From positions 1-41,833 of IMG/VR virus record IMGVR_UViG_3300042478_002267: a stretch of 41,833 bases of DNA, one strand, 5' to 3'. Positions within the stretch are counted from its first letter, which is position 1; each line of letters begins with the position of its first letter. The notes under the pieces are model-generated. The model ran no database searches, had not been told where the DNA came from, and saw only the letters and a list, made by a program, of their open reading frames with translations. Positions 27,575 to 34,922 of the stretch are shown here, piece by piece. Made by a program: the position numbers and the translations under genes. Source of the stretch: a virus.

Positions 27575-28030
27575 ATGAAAAGAATTATAAAATTAACAGA
27601 ATCAGATTTAGCTCGTATCGTAAGAAGAGTTATTAGTGAGCAACAAGCTTATACTATTATACCAATAACCATAGACATACCAGCGCAAAAAGACGAAGAG
27701 GGTGTTTTAAAAGCCATTCCAAATGCTAGATTAACATTTCAAATTATCAACCAAAAAGGGACAGATGGGAGTATGACTGATGACCTTGACACAGTTTCGC
27801 AAGTTCATTGGGATAGTGGCACTGCAAAAGCAGTGTCAAAAAAAGATGATAAGGGAAACATTATTGGATCTTTTGTGCCTGATGAATCGGGATTAAAAGT
27901 ATTATCAAGATTAGTTGGTAAAAAAGATATGACCGGTACTTCAGGTATTAAAGTAACAATACAACCACAAAATCGACTCATTCCTGCACCAGCAACGGTT
28001 AGGTTTAAAGAGCGACCAATTCAAAAATAA
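27575..28030 (+). CDS. Small protein with capsid-targeting-like leader
   Basis: A 151-residue protein whose leader MKRIIKLTESDLARIVRRV, then ISE, is the closest relative of the leader at 5942. The likely cleavage is after ISE, before QQAYTI. The mature domain is beta-rich (IIPITIDIPAQKDEEGVLKA, IKVTIQPQNRLIPAPATVRF), unlike that of the 5942 protein, so the same leader is attached to unrelated bodies. It is flanked by terminators and is thus a single-gene unit. Confidence 0.65.
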   Translation: MKRIIKLTESDLARIVRRVISEQQAYTIIPITIDIPAQKDEEGVLKAIPNARLTFQIINQKGTDGSMTDDLDTVSQVHWDSGTAKAVSKKDDKGNIIGSFVPDESGLKVLSRLVGKKDMTGTSGIKVTIQPQNRLIPAPATVRFKERPIQK

Positions 28031-28050
28031 AACAAAAATCACAAATTATG

Positions 28051-28079
28051 AAATCCACCTCTTTGGTGGATTTTTTTTC
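28051..28079 (+). terminator. Rho-independent terminator
   Basis: Stem aatccacc-tcttt-ggtggatt followed by T residues. Confidence 0.85.
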
Positions 28080-28082
28080 GTA

Positions 28083-28090
28083 TATTTATA
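28083..28090 (+). promoter_or_regulatory. TATTTATA box
   Basis: Ends 3 nt before the ATG at 28094. Confidence 0.4.
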
Positions 28091-28093
28091 GTT

Positions 28094-28402
28094 ATGAAAG
28101 CTTGGAAAAAATTTGCGGATAGTTTGGAATTGACAAAGGACTTAGAAGAAATTTATTTTGAAATGAGAAAAATTTTTCAAAGAGAAGGTTGGACACAAGA
28201 GGAGTTATATAGTCCGAGATACTTTCCACGAGATTTATTAAAATTACATTCTAAATTCGATCCTAAAGTATCTGAGATTATACAAACAATTAGAGATTAT
28301 GGTTTTGATGTTGATAAAAGTGAGGTTAATAAATATATTATAAATAAACTCAGTCATATAGATGACATAACCCCATTAAAAGATTCAGATGGCGATAACT
28401 AG
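28094..28402 (+). CDS. Small helical phage protein
   Basis: A 102-residue charged helical protein (WKKFADSLELTKDLEEIYFE; QEELYSPRYFPRDLLKLHSK) with no recognised family. It overlaps the start of the KTSC gene by 14 nt, which suggests coupled translation. Confidence 0.6.
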   Translation: MKAWKKFADSLELTKDLEEIYFEMRKIFQREGWTQEELYSPRYFPRDLLKLHSKFDPKVSEIIQTIRDYGFDVDKSEVNKYIINKLSHIDDITPLKDSDGDN

Positions 28403-28634
28403 TGAAATTATAAGTGGGACTACAATTTTAAATGAAGTCCAATCCTCAAATATTGTTAGAACACAATACGATACAATAACAAAAAAAATGATCGCAGAGT
28501 TTAAAAACGGTGCAAGATATGAGTATGTGGATATTCCACATGAAAAATATACTCAATTTAGAATGGCACAATCACAAGGAAATTACTTCAATTTAAACAT
28601 TTCAAAGATACATAAATACACAAAACTAATCTGA
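28389..28634 (+). CDS. KTSC-domain protein
   Basis: An 81-residue protein matching the KTSC fold: SSNIVRTQYDTITKKMIAEF, then KNGARYEYVDIPHEKY and a final GNYFNLNISK. KTSC domains are short beta-rich units found alone or fused to lysyl-tRNA synthetase or RNase-linked proteins; their function is unclear. In phages stand-alone copies are common. It is coupled to the upstream gene. Confidence 0.75.
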   Translation: MAITSEIISGTTILNEVQSSNIVRTQYDTITKKMIAEFKNGARYEYVDIPHEKYTQFRMAQSQGNYFNLNISKIHKYTKLI

Positions 28635-28639
28635 TTGGG

Positions 28640-28647
28640 TATTTATA
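28640..28647 (+). promoter_or_regulatory. TATTTATA box
   Basis: Ends 3 nt before the ATG at 28651. Confidence 0.4.
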
Positions 28648-28650
28648 TAT

Positions 28651-29385
28651 ATGGAATACAAAAACATTCTAAAGTCTTTCGAACAACAAGACGAGTTAAA
28701 TCCCAAAATATGGAATAAAGAGAAAACTTTTTATTCTATGAAACCTGAGGTTAGAGAACGTTTATTAGAAATTGCAAATCAATTTTTAGATTTTATTGGT
28801 GTTGAAATTTTGGTGACAGATATTGTTTTAACAGGTTCTTTGGCAAACTACAACTGGTCAAAATATTCTGACTTTGATATTCACATTATAGTAAATTATA
28901 ATCAATTTCCCACTTCAAATGTGGAATTATATAAAGAGTTATTTAACTTGAAAAAAGTGTTATTTAACAATAATCACGATATAACTCTTTTTGGTTATGA
29001 AACCGAACTTTATGTTGAGGGTGAGGAAGATGCCCATTTCTCTACTGGAGTCTATTCATTACTTTATGATGATTGGCAAAACAAACCTAAAAAAGAAGAT
29101 GTCAAAATAGACAAACCTACCGTTGAAAGGAAGGCAAAACAATGGATGGAAATAATTGATAGTGTATTAGAAAACATCAAAGATGAAGATGTGGATGTTG
29201 CCAAATCTTTAATTGAAAAATATAAAGAGAAGTTAAGGAAATTTAGAACGTGTGGACTTCAAAAAAACGGAGAATATTCTTCGGAAAATTTGGTATTTAA
29301 AATATTGAGAAGAAATGGTTATTTAGAAAAACTACGAAACTCTTCTAACGAAATTTTAGATAAAAAACTATCAATGAAACAATAA
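28651..29385 (+). CDS. Nucleotidyltransferase-fold protein
   Basis: A 244-residue protein. LTGSLANYNWSKYSDFDIHI has the GS...DxD signature of the polymerase-beta-type nucleotidyltransferase superfamily, with a further acidic position near ELYVEGEED. The C-terminal half is a helical domain (ERKAKQWMEIIDSVLENIKD). Related phage proteins are widespread in large tailed phages and their substrates are unknown. It starts the run of virion-module genes. Confidence 0.7.
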   Translation: MEYKNILKSFEQQDELNPKIWNKEKTFYSMKPEVRERLLEIANQFLDFIGVEILVTDIVLTGSLANYNWSKYSDFDIHIIVNYNQFPTSNVELYKELFNLKKVLFNNNHDITLFGYETELYVEGEEDAHFSTGVYSLLYDDWQNKPKKEDVKIDKPTVERKAKQWMEIIDSVLENIKDEDVDVAKSLIEKYKEKLRKFRTCGLQKNGEYSSENLVFKILRRNGYLEKLRNSSNEILDKKLSMKQ

Positions 29386-29420
29386 ATAGATCTAAATCAA
29401 AATAATTTAATATTTTGATA

Positions 29421-29428
29421 TATTTATT
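29421..29428 (+). promoter_or_regulatory. TATTTATT box
   Basis: Lies 33 nt before the ATG at 29462. Confidence 0.4.
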
Positions 29429-29461
29429 AAGAAAAAATAATTTCTATTAAAATAAAAAAAC

Positions 29462-30901
29462 ATGGGAGGAATAAAACCTATTGGAAGTGAAAGACTTGAG
29501 GGGATGGATAAACTTAGACGAATCATGGAAATTGCTCGTTATAAAGAAAATATCCCTCAACAAGTAAATGAAACTAAATCCACAGAATATAGTATCAACT
29601 TGGCTGACGGTAATGTTTATCGTATTGAAAAAGAAAGACAAGGTTATATAATCAAATTGGCGATTAATGAATCTGAGTCTGAATATATTGAACCTATGAA
29701 GGCAAGAAGATATTATAACGCATACTCACAAGCTCTTAAACGATTGAACTTGATGACCAAAGAAATCAACGTTCTACACGAAAATGAAGAAGGAACCTCG
29801 CTAATTGGCGAGCAAAAAAAAAAGTTCGTTCTAAAGACTAAAAAAAAGAAAGAATCTGATGAAGGTGGGGACACTACACCCCCTCCTCCACCTGCCGATA
29901 TGGGAGCAACACCTCCTCCACCTGCCGATATGGGAGCAACACCTCCTCCACCGGCAGACATGGGTGCTGGAGCACCTCCACCGGCAGACATGGGTGCTGG
30001 AGCACCTCCTGAAATGGGTGGTGAAATGCCAACTGATATGGGTGGTGAAGAAAGTGGTGAAATGCCAACCGAAATGCCAACTGAAATGCCAACTGAAATA
30101 GAATCTGAAGAAGAAATTGATGTTGAGGAAAAACCAAAAGAAAAAAAAGTTTCAGATTTAAAACGAATTCAAATTTTGGTTGGAAAATTGGCACAAAAAA
30201 TTAGATCCTACGAGGAAGAAAAGGATCTCTCAAACAAAGAAATCAAGTATATTATCAACTCTATATTATCGGCAATTGATGTGGATGCCTTAGATGAAGA
30301 TGACGTTGAGCAAATAATTTCTAAATTGGAAGGGTCAGAAGAAGAAGGTGAGGAAGAGGTTTCATTTGAAGAAGAAGATACTGAAGTTGAACCTGGCGTC
30401 TCTCCTGAACCACCACAAGAACCTGAAATGACCGAAGGTTACCCAAAATTTGTTGATGCGTTTAATGATTATATGGGTGGAGCCTTGGCTTCTGGTATGT
30501 CAAAAAAATTACAACACGAGGATATTTCAGAATTTGATGATGACGAATATGGTCGTGAAAGAAGAAAAGGAAGAAAACATTATCCAAACGTCGATAGATT
30601 TGAACACGGAACATTTGCAGAATCAAAGGTGGATAAGTTATTATCGAAGTATTTTATATTTACTGAATCCGAAGTAAAAAATTATGGGTTAAAAAAAGAA
30701 AGAAAAACAAATGAGACTTACAAATTAAACAAACAAAATATTGTAAGATTATCTGAATCTACCGAACAATTAAATACCGCATTAGATTATATTAGAGAAA
30801 ACCCAAGAGTGAAACTTATGGGTCTATCAACAAAAGGTAATTTGATTTTTAAAGAAGGTATCAACGAAGTAAAAATAACTAAATCGGGTAAATTGATATG
30901 A
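29462..30901 (+). CDS. Pro-rich repeat protein, probable virion or core protein
   Basis: A 479-residue protein. Residues 1-130 are a charged helical domain with strand YSINLADGNVYRIEKERQGY. Residues 140-225 are low complexity: repeated PPPPADMGA units, then tandem MPTE/MPTD units. Residues 225-330 are acidic (EEEDTEVEPG). The C-terminus has TEGYPKFVDAFNDYMGG and a second basic region. Similar multi-domain Pro-rich proteins occur near terminase genes of large Bacteroidetes phages, but I cannot name a function. Its stop overlaps the next start (ATGA). Confidence 0.65.
   Translation: MGGIKPIGSERLEGMDKLRRIMEIARYKENIPQQVNETKSTEYSINLADGNVYRIEKERQGYIIKLAINESESEYIEPMKARRYYNAYSQALKRLNLMTKEINVLHENEEGTSLIGEQKKKFVLKTKKKKESDEGGDTTPPPPPADMGATPPPPADMGATPPPPADMGAGAPPPADMGAGAPPEMGGEMPTDMGGEESGEMPTEMPTEMPTEIESEEEIDVEEKPKEKKVSDLKRIQILVGKLAQKIRSYEEEKDLSNKEIKYIINSILSAIDVDALDEDDVEQIISKLEGSEEEGEEEVSFEEEDTEVEPGVSPEPPQEPEMTEGYPKFVDAFNDYMGGALASGMSKKLQHEDISEFDDDEYGRERRKGRKHYPNVDRFEHGTFAESKVDKLLSKYFIFTESEVKNYGLKKERKTNETYKLNKQNIVRLSESTEQLNTALDYIRENPRVKLMGLSTKGNLIFKEGINEVKITKSGKLI
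29878..30009 (+). repeat. 33-bp tandem repeat (PPPPADMGA units)
   Basis: Four in-frame units of about 33 bp (cctccacc...gatatggga and variants). Two adjacent units are nearly identical at the DNA level, a sign of recent expansion. Confidence 0.8.
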
Positions 30902-31305
30902 ATTATTTAGTTTATATAAATGGACTTGGACCCAACTATAAGGGTGATAATATTTATGAATTTATATTTTCTGATACGTTAGAAGTTTTTGGTGAAAATT
31001 GGGAATCAAAACCTGCTAATGGTTATCCATCACCTCCCGATTTAGAATATATTAAAAAAGTTGGAACCTTAATTAATGAGAAAGTTGAGTTTGACTTGGT
31101 TCAAGACTCTGATGTATTTTCGGTGATCGATTCCATGGATGGAGTAATTGCATTAGGGTGGGAAAAAGAAGACAACGAAAAAGATTTTTCAATAATTAAA
31201 AGATTGGTTTTTCATTTCGGAGAAAACGAAAATAGTGTTAAAGACAAACTATATGAAAGAGATATAGTATTACAATTTGAAAAAGAAGTTGTTTATGAAA
31301 AATAA
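30898..31305 (+). CDS. Phage protein of unknown function
   Basis: A 135-residue acidic alpha/beta protein (YLVYINGLGPNYKGDNIYEF; IALGWEKEDNEKDFSIIKRL). It overlaps the upstream gene by 4 nt (ATGA) and the downstream one by 11 nt, so the three are translationally coupled. The GLGPNYKGDNIYEF motif is conserved in phage proteins of this syntenic position as far as I recall, but no function is known. Confidence 0.65.
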   Translation: MNYLVYINGLGPNYKGDNIYEFIFSDTLEVFGENWESKPANGYPSPPDLEYIKKVGTLINEKVEFDLVQDSDVFSVIDSMDGVIALGWEKEDNEKDFSIIKRLVFHFGENENSVKDKLYERDIVLQFEKEVVYEK

Positions 31306-32131
31306 TAAAAAAATTAATTTTCTTATTGAAAGTGGGGTGTCCAAAAACACCATTTCAAAAATGAATGAAAATCAAATAAACCTTATGGTTGAAAGATTTA
31401 AAAAGTTAAAAAAACAGGAAAATAAAGAAGCGGTTGTCAAGACCACAATTCCTCCTGGTGAAAAAATTACTGCCGATTTAGCAGACGTTCAAAAAACAGG
31501 TATTAGTGTTGATGGGACAAATATATCAATGCAAGGTGGTAAAGTTGTTATTAGAAAAGGTGGTGAAAAAACAGAAGAAATAACGGAAGGTGATGTTGAT
31601 AATGTTTCGTCAGCAAACGCTCAAGGTGATGTTGAGTTACAAAAATATACAGGTCAAGAAGCCCCACATATGGCAAGTGATATGGCCCCCGATGGTATGG
31701 ATGACGATTCAGATACTGATAGATCTGATATGGGTATGTCAGAATCTACATTAAACGAAAAGTTCGAATCTAAGGCTCAACAAGGTTTATTTTGGGCACG
31801 ATGTAATAAGTGTTCTTCAAAAGATTGTAAGTGGTGTAAAATGGCAAAAGAATTTTCTGACTCAACGTCAAAAAAACAATACAAGACCATGCCGGAAAAA
31901 AAACACCCCGAAAAAACGGTAAAATACAAAAAGAAAAAAACAAACGAGGAAACACAAAAATTTCTTGAAAATCAAATATTAAAAATGTTGGAGGAAGAAA
32001 AAAGAAAACAAACGAAAAAAAAGAAATCTGAAAATATGATTTTAAAAAACCCAAAAAAAGTAACGATGTTTTCCGACGAAGCCCCAATGCAATTACCATT
32101 AGGTAAAATGTTCTCTATTGGTTTTAAGTAA
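31295..32131 (+). CDS. Phage protein with zinc-ribbon-like and Lys-rich segments
   Basis: A 278-residue protein. ATG 31295 (MKNNKKINFLIESGV) is chosen over 31277 because it gives a smaller overlap and a leader-like start with LIE. Residues 100-150 are acidic with DMGMSES. FWARCNKCSSKDCKWCKM is a four-Cys zinc-ribbon-like cluster. The tail is strongly basic (EEEKRKQTKKKKSEN). The basic and zinc-like parts suggest a DNA-binding packaging accessory beside terminase; this is inference. No terminase small subunit is otherwise recognisable, and this gene occupies the place it would. Confidence 0.6.
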   Translation: MKNNKKINFLIESGVSKNTISKMNENQINLMVERFKKLKKQENKEAVVKTTIPPGEKITADLADVQKTGISVDGTNISMQGGKVVIRKGGEKTEEITEGDVDNVSSANAQGDVELQKYTGQEAPHMASDMAPDGMDDDSDTDRSDMGMSESTLNEKFESKAQQGLFWARCNKCSSKDCKWCKMAKEFSDSTSKKQYKTMPEKKHPEKTVKYKKKKTNEETQKFLENQILKMLEEEKRKQTKKKKSENMILKNPKKVTMFSDEAPMQLPLGKMFSIGFK

Positions 32132-32157
32132 TCTTTACAACAAAAGTCCTGAAATGA

Positions 32158-32165
32158 TATTTATA
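32158..32165 (+). promoter_or_regulatory. TATTTATA box
   Basis: Ends 4 nt before the terminase ATG at 32170. Confidence 0.4.
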
Positions 32166-32169
32166 TCAT

Positions 32170-33948
32170 ATGGGTTTAACTAAAGAACAAGTAATGATCG
32201 AATATGTGAAGTGTCTTCAAGATACCCCATATGCTCTTCGAACATACTTACAAACATACGACAATACGGTTTCTAAATACGTTCCTTTGGAATTGTTTCC
32301 AGATCAAATTTCACTTCTAAAAGACTATGAGGATTACGAAGAAAATATTGCCTTGAAATATAGACAAGCTGGAGTTTCTACCGTAACCGCAGCTTGGATT
32401 TCAAAAAGATTGGTATTTGCCAAGAAAAATCAACCTGAAAAAATATTGATTATTGCCAACAAACTTGATACGTCAATGGAAATGGCAAATAAAATTAGAG
32501 CATTTGTTGATCAATGGCCATCTTGGGTTGGCGCTGGTTTTGCTGCCGAAAAAAATTCACAAAGACATTACAAACTAACAAATGGGTCCGAAGTTAAGGC
32601 GGTTGCAACATCAAAAGATGCACTTCGTGGATTTACACCAACTATTCTTGTATTCGATGAGGCGGCGTTTATTGAGGCCGATAGTGATTTCTGGGCTGCC
32701 TGTATGGCGTCCTTATCTACGGGTGGTAAGGTAATCGTGGTTTCTACTCCTAACGGATACGACCCAATTTATTATGAAATATATGATCAGTCATTAAAGG
32801 GAATGAACAATTTCAAAATCTCTGAAATGTTTTGGTATAGAGACCCAAGATATGCAAAAGATCTTTATTTAGTTCCCACCGATGATTTGATACATTACCT
32901 TTTAAATAAAGAAGAATTTGATGATTCAAAAAATGTTTCTTTTGCACATGTCGATCCATATGAGAGAGATTATCAAGAATTACAAATGTTTTTTAATCAA
33001 GGATATAAACCATGTTCATCTTGGTATGAAAAAATGGTTAAAAAACTTAAATACGATAAAAGAAAAATTAATCAGGAGTTAAATTGTGAGTTTCTTGGGT
33101 CGGGAGATAATGTTTTTGATAACAAACAACTTGAAGATATTAAAAATAACTCGTTAATGGATGCCCCTTCTAAATTAATGGGTAACGCTTTATGGATATG
33201 GAAAGAACCGATAGAAGGTCATAAATACATTATGGGGGTCGACGTTTCTCGTGGGGATAGTGAAGACTTTTCATCAATTCAAGTTATCGATTTTGATGAG
33301 AGAGAACAAGTTTTAGAATATGTTGGAAAAATACCTCCTGATACTTTGGCTGAGGTTGCTTATAAGTGGGGAATGATGTATAACGCCTTTGTGGTTGTCG
33401 ATATTACCGGAGGTATGGGTATAACAACGGTTAGAAAAATGCAAGAACTTGGATACAAAAGTTTATATGTTGATGGGATTGATCCGTTTAATGTGTGGGC
33501 GGTAAATAAAACTTCTGCAGAAAAAATTCCTGGCATAAACTTTAATAATAAACGAGTTCAAATAATTGCCGCTTTTGAGGAGTGGGTTAGACACAAATTT
33601 AAAATAAGAAGTATTCGTTTGTATAACGAGATGAATACTTTCGTATATATCAACGGAAGACCAGACCATCAAAAAGGACAGCATGATGACCTTATTATGG
33701 GTATATCTATGGCAATTTATATTGCAGAATCTTCCTTTTCTAAATTAGAAAAGGCGACTGAACAAGCAAAAATTATGATCGATTCATGGGCAATTGTAAA
33801 TAACGAATCAGTTAAAAAGGAAACACATTTTGACCCCATGATTCCAAATCAAAACTTTTTGAATGAAAGGTCATCAATAAACAATAATGGTGCATCAAAG
33901 GACGACTATCAAAAATACGGATGGTTATTTGGTGGTATAATAAGATAA
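32170..33948 (+). CDS. Terminase large subunit (T4 gp17-like)
   Basis: A 592-residue protein. N-terminal ATPase: Walker A variant [14 protein letters not shown] (62-75), Walker [10 protein letters not shown] (159-167) and coupling motif VSTPNG (191-196). C-terminal RNase H-fold nuclease: [15 protein letters not shown] (Asp358), [11 protein letters not shown] (Asp411) and GQHDDLIMG (Asp506/507). Terminase cuts concatemeric DNA and pumps it into the prohead through the portal with ATP. Size and motif spacing match T4 gp17 (610 residues). It starts a run that includes the portal. No intein or intron is in this gene. Confidence 0.95.
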   Translation: MGLTKEQVMIEYVKCLQDTPYALRTYLQTYDNTVSKYVPLELFPDQISLLKDYEDYEENIALKYRQAGVSTVTAAWISKRLVFAKKNQPEKILIIANKLDTSMEMANKIRAFVDQWPSWVGAGFAAEKNSQRHYKLTNGSEVKAVATSKDALRGFTPTILVFDEAAFIEADSDFWAACMASLSTGGKVIVVSTPNGYDPIYYEIYDQSLKGMNNFKISEMFWYRDPRYAKDLYLVPTDDLIHYLLNKEEFDDSKNVSFAHVDPYERDYQELQMFFNQGYKPCSSWYEKMVKKLKYDKRKINQELNCEFLGSGDNVFDNKQLEDIKNNSLMDAPSKLMGNALWIWKEPIEGHKYIMGVDVSRGDSEDFSSIQVIDFDEREQVLEYVGKIPPDTLAEVAYKWGMMYNAFVVVDITGGMGITTVRKMQELGYKSLYVDGIDPFNVWAVNKTSAEKIPGINFNNKRVQIIAAFEEWVRHKFKIRSIRLYNEMNTFVYINGRPDHQKGQHDDLIMGISMAIYIAESSFSKLEKATEQAKIMIDSWAIVNNESVKKETHFDPMIPNQNFLNERSSINNNGASKDDYQKYGWLFGGIIR

Positions 33949-33952
33949 AAAA

Positions 33953-34873
33953 ATGGGATTAGATTTTAGAAAAACTTCAGGACGAATTGCTAATGGGTCA
34001 AAACTTGTTGTGCCAGGACAAATCACTACAGGACAAAAGGTATTTCAACCTACGTTTCAATACAAAAAATCTGCCCCAAGAGATATCGTTTTATTAGAAC
34101 AAATATTACCATTTTTAACACCAGACCCAACTCCAACACCAACTATAACACCGACTAAAACCCCAACACCTACACCAAGTGTGACATCAACAATAACTCC
34201 TACCCCAACTATAACTCCAACAGTAACACCTTCAATCACACTAACTAGCACACCAACCCTTACACCAACACCAACTGTCACATTAACACCAACGAATTCA
34301 CCGACCCTTACACCTACCCCGACCCTTACACCAACACCAACCGTTACATTAACACCAACAAATACACCAACCGTTACACCAACTATTACACCAACAAATA
34401 CAGTTACACCAACTATTACACCAACAAATACAGTCACACCAACAAATACAGTCACACCAACACCAAGCCCTATTGTAGGATATCTCAGTGTTCGAGTTGC
34501 CGCGGACTCATTTATTCCATCCACAGATGCGACTGTATGGTATGCAATATCTGCAACATATGACGGAACGCAACCATTCCCACTTGGACAAACATGGTTA
34601 CAGTTAGGCTTATCACAAACTTTACCTTTTTGTCCATCTAACACTTTATATGGAACAATAACGGTTCCTGTTGGTTCGTTTGTTTATGTCCAAGTAAGAG
34701 ATAGTTCAGGAACTAATATATATTTGACAACAAATAACTTTACGAGTTCGAATCCATGTTTATTCCCATCGTTTACTACACCTTATACAGACGGTTTTTC
34801 TATGGGAAGCCCAAGTTCGAGTAGTAAAACATATAAAATTTCAAATCCAATAACAACAACACCCGCACCATAA
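33953..34873 (+). CDS. Thr-Pro repeat protein, likely virion-associated
   Basis: A 306-residue protein starting 4 nt after the terminase stop. Residues 1-57 are a polar head. Residues 58-178 are a low-complexity array of TPTPT/TPTIT/TPTNT units, expected to be an extended, stiff chain. Residues 179-306 are a beta-rich domain ([39 protein letters not shown]) resembling phage tail-decoration or adhesin tips. A rod between head and tip suggests a capsid or tail fibre. The position between terminase and portal is unusual for a fibre. Confidence 0.65.
   Translation: MGLDFRKTSGRIANGSKLVVPGQITTGQKVFQPTFQYKKSAPRDIVLLEQILPFLTPDPTPTPTITPTKTPTPTPSVTSTITPTPTITPTVTPSITLTSTPTLTPTPTVTLTPTNSPTLTPTPTLTPTPTVTLTPTNTPTVTPTITPTNTVTPTITPTNTVTPTNTVTPTPSPIVGYLSVRVAADSFIPSTDATVWYAISATYDGTQPFPLGQTWLQLGLSQTLPFCPSNTLYGTITVPVGSFVYVQVRDSSGTNIYLTTNNFTSSNPCLFPSFTTPYTDGFSMGSPSSSSKTYKISNPITTTPAP
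34125..34469 (+). repeat. Thr-Pro low-complexity tandem repeat
   Basis: Degenerate repeats of about 12-33 bp (acaccaaca...acc units) encode the TPT array. Near-identical neighbouring units suggest slippage or recombination. Confidence 0.75.
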
Positions 34874-34894
34874 TTATATAAAACACTATTGAAA

Positions 34895-34902
34895 TATTTA
34901 TA
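34895..34902 (+). promoter_or_regulatory. TATTTATA box
   Basis: Lies 20 nt before the portal ATG at 34923. Confidence 0.4.
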
Positions 34903-34922
34903 TCTATAGTTAAATTATTAAT

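Noticed and set aside
29713-30194. - strand and alternate-frame ORFs across the Pro-rich repeat
   Set aside because: Low-complexity shadows of the 29462-30901 gene.
34057-34644. 195-codon - strand frame opposite the Thr-Pro repeat
   Set aside because: It is the antisense of a low-complexity repeat (GVGVTVGV-type), a common artefact.
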